Origin: an uncultured Flavobacteriia bacterium
Lineage (GTDB): Bacteria > Bacteroidota > Bacteroidia > Flavobacteriales_D > Crocinitomicaceae
DNA length: 44,063 bases
Assembly: GCA_903873915.1 (NCBI GenBank)
Contig: CAIQQH010000041.1
Span: 1 to 44,063 of the forward strand
Reading direction: 5' to 3'
Shown: positions 1 through 8,755 of the stretch, piece by piece
How the letters are laid out: every line of letters begins with the position of its first letter
Numbering within the stretch: position 1 is the stretch's first letter
Notes under the pieces: generated by a model
What the model was told of the DNA's origin: nothing
Seen by the model: only the letters and a program-made list of their open reading frames with translations
Database searches by the model: none
Program-made: the position numbers and the translations under genes

Positions 1-2
1 CA

Positions 3-809
3 GATGCAATTATTCATGTGCTACGTTGTTTTGACGATGGAAATATTATCCATGTCGATGGCCGTATAGATCCCGTTTCTGACAAAGAAATTATTGACAT
101 CGAACTTCAGTTGAAGGATTTGGAAACGATTGAAAAACGCATCGCATCGATTGCGCGTATGCTGAAATCGGGCGACAAAGAACTAATGAAGGAAAACGAT
201 ATTGCAACCCGCATTAAAGAAGCTTTGGAACAAGGGAAATCCGTGAGAACACTCGATTTTGATGAAAAAGAGTTGGAAATAGCGAATAAATTCCAATTGA
301 TTACCACAAAACCTGTCTTGTATTTGTGCAACGTAGACGAAGCATCTGTAAAAACAGGCAATGCTTATGTGGACAAAGTAAAGGAAGCAGTGAAAAATGA
401 AAATGCAGAAGTATTGGTCATAGGAGCAAAAATCGAATCAGACATTACTGAACTTGAAACCTATGAGGAACGTCAAATGTTCTTGGATGAGTTGAATTTA
501 GAAGAACCTGGTGTGAATCGTTTGATTCGTTCTGCCTATGAATTGCTTCAATTGCAAACCTACTTCACGGCAGGAGTGAAGGAGGTAAGAGCTTGGACCA
601 TCAAAAAAGGAATGACTGCACCTCAAGCGGCAGGTGTAATTCACACAGACTTTGAAAAGGGATTTATCCGCGCTGAAGTCATGAAATACATTGATTTTGT
701 CACTTTAGGTTCTGAATCTGCAGTAAAAGATGCAGGAAAATTTAAGGTAGAAGGCAAAGAATACATCGTGGAAGATGGTGATGTCATGCACTTCCGCTTC
801 AATGTTTAA
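3..809 (+). CDS. ychF: YchF/EngD-family ATPase, 3' part (5' end outside the window)
   Basis: An open frame runs in from the window edge (first full codon at base 3) and reads DAIIHVLRCFDDGN, the switch region typical of the Obg-related ATPase YchF. About 268 residues remain of a family length near 363, so the G1 P-loop and roughly the first 95 residues are missing only because the window begins here. The C-terminal half carries the coiled-coil helical domain and then the TGS domain (last ~85 residues, with TAPQAAGVIHTDFEKGFIRA and a DGDVMHFRFNV end). YchF hydrolyses ATP, binds ribosomes and is linked to translation and oxidative-stress control. It lies 29 bases before the fumarylacetoacetase gene; no terminator is visible between them. 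Confidence 0.95.
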   Translation, partial: DAIIHVLRCFDDGNIIHVDGRIDPVSDKEIIDIELQLKDLETIEKRIASIARMLKSGDKELMKENDIATRIKEALEQGKSVRTLDFDEKELEIANKFQLITTKPVLYLCNVDEASVKTGNAYVDKVKEAVKNENAEVLVIGAKIESDITELETYEERQMFLDELNLEEPGVNRLIRSAYELLQLQTYFTAGVKEVRAWTIKKGMTAPQAAGVIHTDFEKGFIRAEVMKYIDFVTLGSESAVKDAGKFKVEGKEYIVEDGDVMHFRFNV

Positions 810-838
810 CCCGCACCATTTAAAATATATATACCATT

Positions 839-2116
839 ATGGGAGCAATAGCAGCAAATGACCCAACATTGAAGTCCTGGGTGAATGTTCCTCAAGGATC
901 TGATTTTCCAATCCAGAATTTACCGTTTGGAATCATCCAAACTGAAGATTTATCCCAGCGTGTAGGTGTGCGCATCGGAGATCATGTGTTGGACTTGAAA
1001 TCGATGTTTGTGCTCGGTTATTTTGAAAACATTTCCGTTGAGTTGTCCGACTTTGATGCGCCGTATTTGAATGGTTTGATGCGCAAAGGAAAAAAGGTGA
1101 CACGCGATGTGCGCAACCGGATTTCTAAGCTGCTGAGCACAGCAAATGATGACTTGAAACACAACGAACACCATGTGGCACAAGTGCTTATTCCAGTCGA
1201 ACAAGTTACCATGTGCATGCCTGTTCAAATTGGAGATTACACGGATTTTTATTCGAGCCGTGAGCATGCCACGAATGTTGGAACCATGTTCAGAGACCCC
1301 GCCAATGCGCTCTTGCCAAATTGGTTGTGGATTCCTGTCGGCTATCACGGTCGTGCGAGCTCGGTCATTCTTTCTGGTGAGGCCATTCACCGCCCAAAAG
1401 GTCAAATTAAACCAGATCCTCAAGCAAATCCTATCTTTTCGCCTTGTAGAAATCTTGATTTTGAGTTGGAAACAGGATTTATTACCTACGAAGGGAAACC
1501 ATTGGGTGATTCCATTAACACGGAAGAGGCGGAAGAGTTTATTTTTGGAATGGTCTTGTTCAATGACTGGTCAGCTCGCGACATTCAAACATGGGAATAT
1601 GTGCCACTTGGACCCTTTTTGGCAAAGAATTTTGCATCTTCGATTTCAGCGTGGATCGTGACAATAGATGCCTTACAACCCTTTAAAACAGATTCCCCAA
1701 TACAAGAGCCAGAAGTATTGGATTACTTGAAGTGTGAAGGTCAGAAATCCTACGATATTGCGCTGGAAATAGCCATACTGCCAGAGGGGTCATCTGAAAC
1801 AACGATCAGTCGTTCGAATTTTAAGTACATGTATTGGAACATGGCGCAACAATTGGCGCACCATACCGTGAACGGATGCAATATTCGTTGTGGTGATTTA
1901 ATGGGATCAGGAACAATCTCGGGACCTACCGAAGATTCTTACGGGTCAATGCTCGAATTGGCATGGAAAGGAACGAAACCCTTGAAACTTTCGGATGGCT
2001 CTGAGCGCAAATTCATTCAAGATGGCGATACAGTTATCATGCGTGGCCATTGCGAAAAAAATGGCATTCGCATTGGTTTTGGAGAGTTAAGCACCATGGT
2101 GTTGCCAGCGAAATAA
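839..2116 (+). CDS. fahA: Fumarylacetoacetase
   Basis: 425 residues, full family length. The enzyme hydrolyses fumarylacetoacetate to fumarate and acetoacetate, the last step of tyrosine/homogentisate degradation, in the cytoplasm. Residues known in the mouse enzyme are all present at a constant offset of +10: Asp136, catalytic His143 (in DFYSSREHATNVG), Tyr169, Glu209, Glu211, Asp243 (FNDWSARDIQ) and Lys263. An N-terminal SH3-like domain (about 1-125) precedes the catalytic beta-roll. The start is the first ATG, and no Shine-Dalgarno is visible. The Rel/SpoT gene follows almost directly, so the two may share a transcript. No other tyrosine-degradation gene lies in the window. Confidence 0.96.
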   Translation: MGAIAANDPTLKSWVNVPQGSDFPIQNLPFGIIQTEDLSQRVGVRIGDHVLDLKSMFVLGYFENISVELSDFDAPYLNGLMRKGKKVTRDVRNRISKLLSTANDDLKHNEHHVAQVLIPVEQVTMCMPVQIGDYTDFYSSREHATNVGTMFRDPANALLPNWLWIPVGYHGRASSVILSGEAIHRPKGQIKPDPQANPIFSPCRNLDFELETGFITYEGKPLGDSINTEEAEEFIFGMVLFNDWSARDIQTWEYVPLGPFLAKNFASSISAWIVTIDALQPFKTDSPIQEPEVLDYLKCEGQKSYDIALEIAILPEGSSETTISRSNFKYMYWNMAQQLAHHTVNGCNIRCGDLMGSGTISGPTEDSYGSMLELAWKGTKPLKLSDGSERKFIQDGDTVIMRGHCEKNGIRIGFGELSTMVLPAK

Positions 2117-2122
2117 GTGGCC

Positions 2123-4360
2123 ATGGATAAGCACTCGGAAGTCCACTCAGAAATTGATTTAGAAAAAGAACGCAAAGAAATTCTCAATGCGTTTAAGGGT
2201 TTGCTTCGCGCCACTAAAAATCGTTCGCGGGAAGATACACTGTTGATCCGAAAGGCCTTTGATGTGGCCGTGGATGCCCATCGCGATGTGCGTCGAAAAT
2301 CAGGGGAACCCTATATTTACCATCCCATTGCCGTTGCCCGTATTTGTGCCGAAGAAATGGGCCTCGGAGCTACGGCTATTGCCTGTGCCTTATTGCACGA
2401 TACCGTCGAAGATACCCACATAACCTTACAGGATATTGAAGATTTGTTTGGAGCGAAGGCACGACTCATCATTGATGGACTGACGAAAATCCCTGAAGTG
2501 TTTGACGAAAACGCATCGATTCAGGCGGAGAATTTCCGAAAGATGATTTTGACCATTTCGGATGATATCCGTGTTGTCTTGATCAAATTGGCCGATCGCC
2601 TCCACAACATGCGTACGCTCGGAAGCATGCGGAGTGATAAGCAATTGAAGATTGCATCCGAAACAAAATTTTTGTACGCTCCATTGGCACACCGCCTTGG
2701 CTTGTATTCGGTGAAAAGTGAATTGGAGGATCTTGCCTTGATGTACAGCGAGCCTGAAATGTACGGCAAGATTGAAACGAGTTTGAAATCCACGAAGGAT
2801 GTGCGTAATCGCTTCATTCGTCGTTTCGTTCATCCGATCAAGGAGGCCTTACTGCAAGAAGGATATGAATTTGATGTGAAGGCACGCACTAAGTCAATTT
2901 CGTCGATATGGCGGAAAATGAACAACAAAGGGATTCCTTTCGAAGAAATTTATGATGTTTTTGCGATTCGGATCATTGTGAATACACCGCAAGAATTGGA
3001 AAAATCCAATTGTTGGAGGATCTACAGTATTGTCACAGATTTCTATCAACCCAATCCCGATCGTTTGCGCGACTGGATTTCAACACCCCGTGCCAATGGG
3101 TACGAATCGTTGCATACTACCGTGATGTCTCCTCAAGGGAAATGGGTTGAAGTGCAGATTCGCTCCAAGCGCATGGATGAAATTGCGGAGAAGGGACTCG
3201 CAGCGCATTACAAGTACAAGGAATCGAAAAGCGAAGAAAGTAAGTTTGACCGATGGATTGCTGAAATTCGCGACTTGATGGACAACGCAGATTCAAACGC
3301 CATGGATTTTGTAAATGAGTTCAAATTGAATCTCTTTGCCGATGAAATTTATGTGTTTACGCCGAAAGGAGAATTGCGCGTTTTGCCCGTTGGATCCACC
3401 ATCCTTGATTTCGCCTATGACATTCATACAGACATTGGCGATCGGTGTATTGGTGCGAAGGTGAACAATCGACTCGTTCCCTTGAGTCACCAACTCAACA
3501 GCGGAGATCAGCTTGAAATCATCACCTCTTCGAAACAAAAACCAAACGATGAATGGCTGCGTTTCGTCGTGTCGGCGCGTGCCAAACAAAAGATTAAATC
3601 GTCGCTAAATGAAGTCCGTAAATCAATCGCATCGGACGGAAAAGAGATTCTAGAACGGAAATTGAAACAATTTAACATCCGTTTCTCGCCTGAGAACATT
3701 TCGTTTTTGGAAAAGTTTTTTGGACTTCCATCAACAACGGAATTTTATTTTAGAATTGCGAAAGGTAAGCTTGACTTGTCGCGATTGCGCGAGATTGAAA
3801 ATGTCGGGGGAACGCTGCAGTTCGATAAAAAATCAGGACAGAATAAGGATCGGCACGAAAGCGAAATCATCCCTAAAATCAATAAAAAGGAAGATACCAT
3901 CATCATTGGTCAGGACTTCAAAAATATCCAATACCAAATAGCACGGTGCTGCAATCCAATTCCAGGGGATGATGTATTTGGATTTATTACCATGAGTGAG
4001 GGAATAAAAATTCACCGAATCAATTGTCCAAATGCCGAACATCTGCTCTCTAAAATGGCTACGCATTGCATCAAAGCACGATGGACGAGTCAAGAGATGG
4101 TTGAACGAGTGGCTGGAATCCGCATCAATGGCATTGACCAGATTGGGCTTGTAAACCGACTCACAGAAATTATCTCTAAAGAGTACAATGTCAACATGAA
4201 GTCCATCTCCTTCGAAACGGAAGACGGTATTTTCGAAGGAAAAATCAATGTATTGGTGTATGACTTAGATCACCTCGAAAAACTGATGCACAAATTTGAG
4301 CAAGTAGAAGGTGTTCAGCGCGTTGCCCGTTGGGACAAGAAGGAAGACGTCAATCCTTGA
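2123..4360 (+). CDS. Rel/SpoT-type (p)ppGpp synthetase/hydrolase
   Basis: 745 residues from the ATG at 2123; a GTG at 2117 would add two residues. Domain order is that of long RSH enzymes. The HD hydrolase occupies about 40-190 with His67, His92-Asp93 (LLHDTVEDT) and Asp158 (KLADRLHNM). The synthetase domain (about 245-365) has GYESLH at 326-331 and VEVQIR after it. A TGS domain lies at about 407-468, then a helical/zinc-finger region (ARCCNPIPGD) and a C-terminal ACT domain. Because the HD site is intact, it should both make and destroy (p)ppGpp. It is probably the main stringent-response enzyme, as Bacteroidetes usually carry one long RSH protein. Its 3' end overlaps the convergent OstA-like gene by 11 bases. 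Confidence 0.95.
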   Translation: MDKHSEVHSEIDLEKERKEILNAFKGLLRATKNRSREDTLLIRKAFDVAVDAHRDVRRKSGEPYIYHPIAVARICAEEMGLGATAIACALLHDTVEDTHITLQDIEDLFGAKARLIIDGLTKIPEVFDENASIQAENFRKMILTISDDIRVVLIKLADRLHNMRTLGSMRSDKQLKIASETKFLYAPLAHRLGLYSVKSELEDLALMYSEPEMYGKIETSLKSTKDVRNRFIRRFVHPIKEALLQEGYEFDVKARTKSISSIWRKMNNKGIPFEEIYDVFAIRIIVNTPQELEKSNCWRIYSIVTDFYQPNPDRLRDWISTPRANGYESLHTTVMSPQGKWVEVQIRSKRMDEIAEKGLAAHYKYKESKSEESKFDRWIAEIRDLMDNADSNAMDFVNEFKLNLFADEIYVFTPKGELRVLPVGSTILDFAYDIHTDIGDRCIGAKVNNRLVPLSHQLNSGDQLEIITSSKQKPNDEWLRFVVSARAKQKIKSSLNEVRKSIASDGKEILERKLKQFNIRFSPENISFLEKFFGLPSTTEFYFRIAKGKLDLSRLREIENVGGTLQFDKKSGQNKDRHESEIIPKINKKEDTIIIGQDFKNIQYQIARCCNPIPGDDVFGFITMSEGIKIHRINCPNAEHLLSKMATHCIKARWTSQEMVERVAGIRINGIDQIGLVNRLTEIISKEYNVNMKSISFETEDGIFEGKINVLVYDLDHLEKLMHKFEQVEGVQRVARWDKKEDVNP

Positions 4361-5900
4361 GTGTAAGGGAAAGAGGATCTTTTGGGCGAAGTAAAGGCGA
4401 CCATTTAAACTCTCGAATGAATTGTTCTTCGGCATCAATCTGATCCATAGGGTAGAAGATGCCATCTGGCTTTTCGTAATACGTTATATCTGTTATTTCA
4501 CCACTATCAAGGTAAATGCGCAAGTCGCGGGCAAACAAACGGTTCATTCCCAATCGCTTTACCGTTACTGAAGTATCCGTTTTTTCTTCATTTTCCGGAT
4601 AAAAAATGGTGCGTGCATTCCCTCCAACATCCGTACGGATCAGTTCATTGTTCTTGAAATAGGCATCGATGCGCTTTCCTGCCACTTGATTGTAGTAGTT
4701 GCCTGAGTCGATTTCCATGATGGCCGTCGCACTGTCCTTGATTTCGACATAACGGATTAAACTGTCACTGAGCCAAACAGTCATTCGCGCTCCTCTCAAC
4801 TCAGCATTCTGACTCCAAATAATCGGTTGCTTGAAGAGTTGCATTTGACCTTTTTCTTCATCGTAGGAGATGCTATCACAAACTGCCTGGACACTGCGGT
4901 TGAATATTTTCACACCCCAATATCCCTTGGTAAGAATTTTGCCAGTTATACTGTCTGTGATGTTCATTAAGGTGTCGGCATGAATGAGCAAGGTGTCTTC
5001 TTTTTGAATTTTTGTCGCCAAGGCATTTCCTGTGATGTAGGCAATATGCTCTTGTTCGTCGGAAAAAGCATAATTCCCTTGAAAGACCATGTGCTGCGTG
5101 GTGTCGGTATAATAGACATGACCTTTTCCTATCGAGCGACCAATCTTAGGCATGTACAACAGCGTATCTCCACGAATGATGCGCGTGGAGTCGAGAATTT
5201 CAGCATTTTTAATTAAACTTCCTTCCTCTGTTTGCACGTTGTACCAACCACTTTCACAGCTCATGTGTGTTTTGCCCTTGTCTATTTTTGTTGGTCCGAA
5301 GAAATGGGTGAGTTGCTTGGAATAAGTATACTGCAAGGTGTCGGTTGACATGCTTAAGTCGTCTTTTTTGTACTTTACTTTCCCGCTAAAAAAGAAGTTT
5401 TTAGAATCGGGATACATGTAGCCGATGCGACTCGTAAGCACTTCGTTGGAGGAAATACTTTCAATTTTACCGCCGTGTAAGTAGGTTCCTCTTCCTTTTT
5501 TGGCATCGTATTCCAGCGTATCTGTCGTTAATTTATACTCCATGTCGCGCACCTTGACGTGTCCCCAAAGTTTGGCTTTTTTTGTTTTTCCATTGTAATA
5601 GAGTGAGTCACAGAAGAGGTTGATTCCATCCTTGGTAATGTGCACATTTCCATAGGCACGCACCTCTTCAGATTTGTCGAAGTAGTGCGCGGAATCGCAA
5701 TACATGGTGTTTCCTTGGTACACGAAATTCACACTTCCAACAAGGCGGTGCGCACCAGTTTTTTGGTTGTAGCCGAGTTTCTCTGATCCTGGCAACAATT
5801 CGAGTATTTTGTTTTGAGCAAAGGAAAAATAAGACACGAAAAAAAATGCGCCTGAGTAAAGCGCAATTTTCAAAAATCTATTTATTCCACTGTGAATCAC
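4350..5900 (-). CDS. OstA/LptA-like periplasmic protein (LPS transport candidate)
   Basis: 516 residues with an N-terminal hydrophobic signal segment ending near FSFAQ. The body is rich in short beta-strands carrying the repeated OstA_N/LptA pattern, for example YQGNTMYCDSAHYF, VRAYGNVHI and GINLFCDSLYYNG. In proteobacteria this fold carries LPS across the periplasm (LptA) or forms the N-terminal part of LptD. This protein is longer than LptA and has no barrel, as is usual for the Bacteroidetes OstA-like family. The start is GTG, overlapping the purA stop as GTGA, so translation is probably coupled. No in-frame ATG lies near the signal sequence. The exact role in LPS export is inferred from the fold. 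Confidence 0.8.
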   Translation of the reverse strand: MIHSGINRFLKIALYSGAFFFVSYFSFAQNKILELLPGSEKLGYNQKTGAHRLVGSVNFVYQGNTMYCDSAHYFDKSEEVRAYGNVHITKDGINLFCDSLYYNGKTKKAKLWGHVKVRDMEYKLTTDTLEYDAKKGRGTYLHGGKIESISSNEVLTSRIGYMYPDSKNFFFSGKVKYKKDDLSMSTDTLQYTYSKQLTHFFGPTKIDKGKTHMSCESGWYNVQTEEGSLIKNAEILDSTRIIRGDTLLYMPKIGRSIGKGHVYYTDTTQHMVFQGNYAFSDEQEHIAYITGNALATKIQKEDTLLIHADTLMNITDSITGKILTKGYWGVKIFNRSVQAVCDSISYDEEKGQMQLFKQPIIWSQNAELRGARMTVWLSDSLIRYVEIKDSATAIMEIDSGNYYNQVAGKRIDAYFKNNELIRTDVGGNARTIFYPENEEKTDTSVTVKRLGMNRLFARDLRIYLDSGEITDITYYEKPDGIFYPMDQIDAEEQFIREFKWSPLLRPKDPLSLTLKD

Positions 5901-7168
5901 TCGTTGCTTAATGTTTGTTTTCGGTCTGGTCCAACAGATACAACGGAGATAGGAACTTCCAATTGTGCTTCAAGGAAAGAAACATATTCTTTCAAGGCAT
6001 CTGGTGCGTCATCGTACGAGCTTAAACCCGTAAGGTCAGCTTTCCATCCGCGCAAATCTTCATACACGGGAACCAATTCCACATCTGTAATATCGTAAGG
6101 GAAACGATCCGTTTTCTCGCCGTTGATGAGGTAATGGGTACACACACGAATGGTGTCAAAATTCCCAAGCACGTCAGCTTTCATCATGCTCAATTCTGTA
6201 ACCCCATTGATCATAATGGCATATTTCAATTGAGGCAAATCTACCCAGCCGCAGCGGCGAGGACGACCTGTTGTAGAACCAAATTCGTTGCCCTCCTTGC
6301 GGATTGAATCACCGACTTCATCCAATAATTCTGTAGGAAATGGCCCACTACCAACGCGCGTGCAATACGCTTTAAAGATACCGATGACTTTACCAATTTT
6401 CTGCGGGGCAATGCCAAGTCCGGTGCATGTTCCTGCAGTCACCGTATTTGATGAAGTGACGAACGGATATGTTCCGAAGTCGATGTCGAGCATGGTGCCT
6501 TGCGCTCCTTCTGCCAATACACGTTTTCCACTTTTCAAGGCTTCATTGAGGTAGTGTTCACTGTCCACAGCAATAAGTCCGCGCAATAGTTCAATGCCTT
6601 CCATCCAGGGTCCTTCAAGTTCAGCAAGGTCATAGGTGAATCCTTCATGGTGCTTCAGTATCCCGAGGTGTTTTTCCACCAAGGCATCGTATTTTTCTTT
6701 GAAGTTTGGAGAGAAAATATCCCCGACTCGCAAGCCATTTCGACCTGTTTTGTCCATGTATGTCGGACCAATTCCTTTCAGCGTGGAACCAATCTTATTT
6801 TTTCCTTTCGCTGTTTCTGAGGCAGCATCCAGCAAACGGTGTGTAGGAAGGATGAGGTGTGCCTTTTTGGAAATCACAAGTCGTGCTCGAATGTCAAAGC
6901 CAAAAGGCTTTAATTTCTCCATTTCCTTTTGGAAAACAACAGGATCGATAACGACTCCGTTTCCAATGAGGTTAATGACCCCTTCACGGAAAATACCTGA
7001 TGGAATGGTGTGTAAAACATGTTTTATTCCTTCGAATTCTAAGGTGTGTCCTGCATTTGGCCCACCTTGAAAGCGCGCGATAATATCGTAGTTCGGGGTA
7101 ATTACATCGACAATTTTTCCTTTTCCTTCGTCACCCCATTGCAGTCCTAGCAAGACATCTACTTTCAT
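5897..7168 (-). CDS. purA: Adenylosuccinate synthase
   Basis: 423 residues, standard length. It converts IMP, aspartate and GTP to adenylosuccinate, the first committed step to AMP, in the cytoplasm. The N-terminal GLQWGDEGKGK loop with Asp13 and the NAGHT motif with His41 are the catalytic pair at the same numbers as in E. coli. The C-terminal half has the usual TTGRPRRCGW region. It sits third in a tight run (fur, STAS, purA, OstA-like): 6 bases after the STAS gene, with a 4-base overlap into the next gene. PurA enzymes are known targets of ppGpp inhibition and the (p)ppGpp enzyme is the convergent neighbour; any functional link here is inference. Confidence 0.97.
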   Translation of the reverse strand: MKVDVLLGLQWGDEGKGKIVDVITPNYDIIARFQGGPNAGHTLEFEGIKHVLHTIPSGIFREGVINLIGNGVVIDPVVFQKEMEKLKPFGFDIRARLVISKKAHLILPTHRLLDAASETAKGKNKIGSTLKGIGPTYMDKTGRNGLRVGDIFSPNFKEKYDALVEKHLGILKHHEGFTYDLAELEGPWMEGIELLRGLIAVDSEHYLNEALKSGKRVLAEGAQGTMLDIDFGTYPFVTSSNTVTAGTCTGLGIAPQKIGKVIGIFKAYCTRVGSGPFPTELLDEVGDSIRKEGNEFGSTTGRPRRCGWVDLPQLKYAIMINGVTELSMMKADVLGNFDTIRVCTHYLINGEKTDRFPYDITDVELVPVYEDLRGWKADLTGLSSYDDAPDALKEYVSFLEAQLEVPISVVSVGPDRKQTLSNE

Positions 7169-7174
7169 AATGTG

Positions 7175-7519
7175 TTAATTCAAATGATGAATGGCCTCTT
7201 CAAGATTGCCATATACAGTTATTACTTCGTTCACTTTTGAGATGGTCAACAATGTCGCAACATTTCCTTGAGCTCTACAAATGCACAAGTCGCCGCCATT
7301 GATGCGTGTTTTGGTCAGCGATCGAATGATGAAATTCAGTCCAGAAGAATTCATTTGTTCGAGGTGCTCCAAATTATAGATGATGTGTTGTTCTTTTTGC
7401 TCCAATACACTAGAAAGTGCTGTTTGAAGTGAAGCCATATCTTCATCGTGCATCAATTTTCCTTTGAGCGATATAACTTGATATTTGTGGTGCTGATCGA
7501 CCGTAAATGTAATATTCAT
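7175..7519 (-). CDS. STAS-domain protein, anti-sigma-factor-antagonist-like
   Basis: 114 residues forming a single STAS domain. The signature is EQMNSSGLNFIIRSL, where Ser58 aligns with the phosphorylated serine of SpoIIAA/RsbV-type antagonists; the usual preceding Asp is Asn57. Such proteins toggle a partner kinase or anti-sigma factor by phosphorylation state. No kinase, phosphatase or sigma factor is encoded nearby, so the partner is unknown. It is 2 bases downstream of the fur-like gene and 6 bases upstream of purA, hence almost certainly co-transcribed. Start ATG. Confidence 0.85.
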   Translation of the reverse strand: MNITFTVDQHHKYQVISLKGKLMHDEDMASLQTALSSVLEQKEQHIIYNLEHLEQMNSSGLNFIIRSLTKTRINGGDLCICRAQGNVATLLTISKVNEVITVYGNLEEAIHHLN

Positions 7520-7521
7520 AC

Positions 7522-7977
7522 TTATTTAGGTAAATCGTTTTCAGACTTTTTTACCCCATAAAAATAGAGAGAATGGTGCTGAATTTTGACACCAAAAACT
7601 TCTTCAATGGTCGCTTTAATGCTTTGGATACGTGGATCACAAAATTCGATTACTTCTCCTGTGTCGGTGCAAATGAGGTGGTCGTGTTGCTTGGAACCAT
7701 GAGATTTTTCGAATTGAGCAATGTTCTTTCCAAATTGATGCTTCCGAACAAGGTTACACGCCAATAACAGTTCTATGGTGTTGTACAATGTTGCTCTGGA
7801 AACCCTGTAGTTTTGATTTTTCATTTTAATGTAGAGTGATTCCACATCAAAATGTCCTTGATAATTGTAAATCTCTTCGAGTATGGCGAACCGTTCCGGA
7901 GTTTTTCGGTGACCATTTTGTTCCAGATATGCGGAAAAAATGCTTTTTACGGTTGACTGTAGATCAGGACTAATCAT
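7522..7977 (-). CDS. Fur-family transcriptional regulator
   Basis: 151 residues. An N-terminal winged helix has recognition helix [14 protein letters not shown] (about 58-71); the dimerisation/metal domain has HDHLIC at 98-103. The first structural-zinc pair is reduced to Cys103 with Thr106 in place of the second Cys, and the C-terminal CxxC is absent: the protein ends [17 protein letters not shown]. His43, Glu90, His98, His100 and a C-terminal His remain for regulatory metal. This looks like the Bacteroidetes variant of Fur, so iron or peroxide sensing cannot be separated by sequence alone. It heads the fur-STAS-purA-OstA run; I saw no clear TAnnTTTG box upstream. Confidence 0.88.
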   Translation of the reverse strand: MISPDLQSTVKSIFSAYLEQNGHRKTPERFAILEEIYNYQGHFDVESLYIKMKNQNYRVSRATLYNTIELLLACNLVRKHQFGKNIAQFEKSHGSKQHDHLICTDTGEVIEFCDPRIQSIKATIEEVFGVKIQHHSLYFYGVKKSENDLPK

Positions 7978-8064
7978 TGTATCGATTAAATACGAATCGA
8001 AGGTGTAAAATTAGCCATTTTATCGGTCTTACTCATTGAATTTTATACCCGTTATGAAAAGATA

Positions 8065-8655
8065 TCAACGGTTTTCAGAATCTGTTGAAAATCGATCTTC
8101 TATGTGGTCAATCAAGGAATGAATCACCTTGATATGAATCTCCTGAGCTCGGTCTGCGAACTTGCTGTGTGGTGCACGAATTTCCACATCGCACAAGGAG
8201 GACATTTTTCCGCCATCTTTTCCGGTTAATCCAACGATGAGCATCCCTTTTTTTCTTGCTACTTCAATGGCATTCAATACATTTTGTGAGTTCCCAGAGG
8301 TTGAGATAGCAAGAAGTACATCTCCTTTGTTGCCAATAGCTTCCAAATAGCGCGAAAAAACATGCGCATATCCATAATCATTGCCCACGCAACTCATGTG
8401 ACTTGGATCTGAAATTGAAAGGGCCGGTAGTGCCTGACGATCATCTCTGTATCTCCCGGTGAGCTCCTCCGCAAAATGCATGGCGTCGCACATGGATCCA
8501 CCATTGCCGCAGCTAATGATTTTTCCGCCACCGCGAATAGATGTAACCATCAGCTCGCCAGCGCGTTCAATTTTCTGGAAATTTTCAGTAGTACTGAATG
8601 CTGCGAGAACAGAAGCGGCTTCAGAAAAATGGTCTGCAATTTGTAAGGTGCGCAT
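8065..8655 (-). CDS. gmhA: D-sedoheptulose-7-phosphate isomerase
   Basis: 196 residues (E. coli GmhA has 192). A SIS-domain isomerase that turns sedoheptulose 7-phosphate into D-glycero-manno-heptose 7-phosphate, the first step of ADP-heptose synthesis for the LPS inner core. Recognised by [20 protein letters not shown], with His60 and catalytic Glu64, and by QEIHIKVIH containing His179; these match E. coli His61, Glu65 and His180. It stands alone between fur and the divergent secreted-protein gene. A TAnnTTTG box lies 16 bases before its ATG. No other heptose gene is in the window. Confidence 0.95.
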   Translation of the reverse strand: MRTLQIADHFSEAASVLAAFSTTENFQKIERAGELMVTSIRGGGKIISCGNGGSMCDAMHFAEELTGRYRDDRQALPALSISDPSHMSCVGNDYGYAHVFSRYLEAIGNKGDVLLAISTSGNSQNVLNAIEVARKKGMLIVGLTGKDGGKMSSLCDVEIRAPHSKFADRAQEIHIKVIHSLIDHIEDRFSTDSENR

Positions 8656-8671
8656 GACGTAGAATTTTTAT

Positions 8672-8679
8672 CAAAATTA
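8672..8679 (-). promoter_or_regulatory. Candidate -7 element for gmhA
   Basis: Reads TAATTTTG on the minus strand, matching the Bacteroidetes -7 consensus TAnnTTTG, 16 bases before the gmhA ATG. No convincing -33 TTG was found at the usual distance. Confidence 0.45.
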
Positions 8680-8717
8680 AATATTTCAGTCGACATGAGG
8701 ATTTATGTGATTCTTCT

Positions 8718-8725
8718 TATATTTG
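8718..8725 (+). promoter_or_regulatory. Candidate -7 element for the secreted paralog pair
   Basis: TATATTTG matches TAnnTTTG, 30 bases before the ATG at 8756, in the 100-base divergent gap with gmhA. No clear -33 element. Confidence 0.4.
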
Positions 8726-8755
8726 AAATCAGGGTAAACCCCGTAAAATTGGTCT

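Noticed and set aside
950..1423. Long open frame on the minus strand inside the fumarylacetoacetase gene
   Set aside because: It is antisense to a gene whose catalytic residues are all in place, and the translation has no family features.
4350..4360. Frameshift at the end of the Rel/SpoT gene
   Set aside because: The ACT domain is complete; the 11-base overlap is a normal convergent tail overlap.
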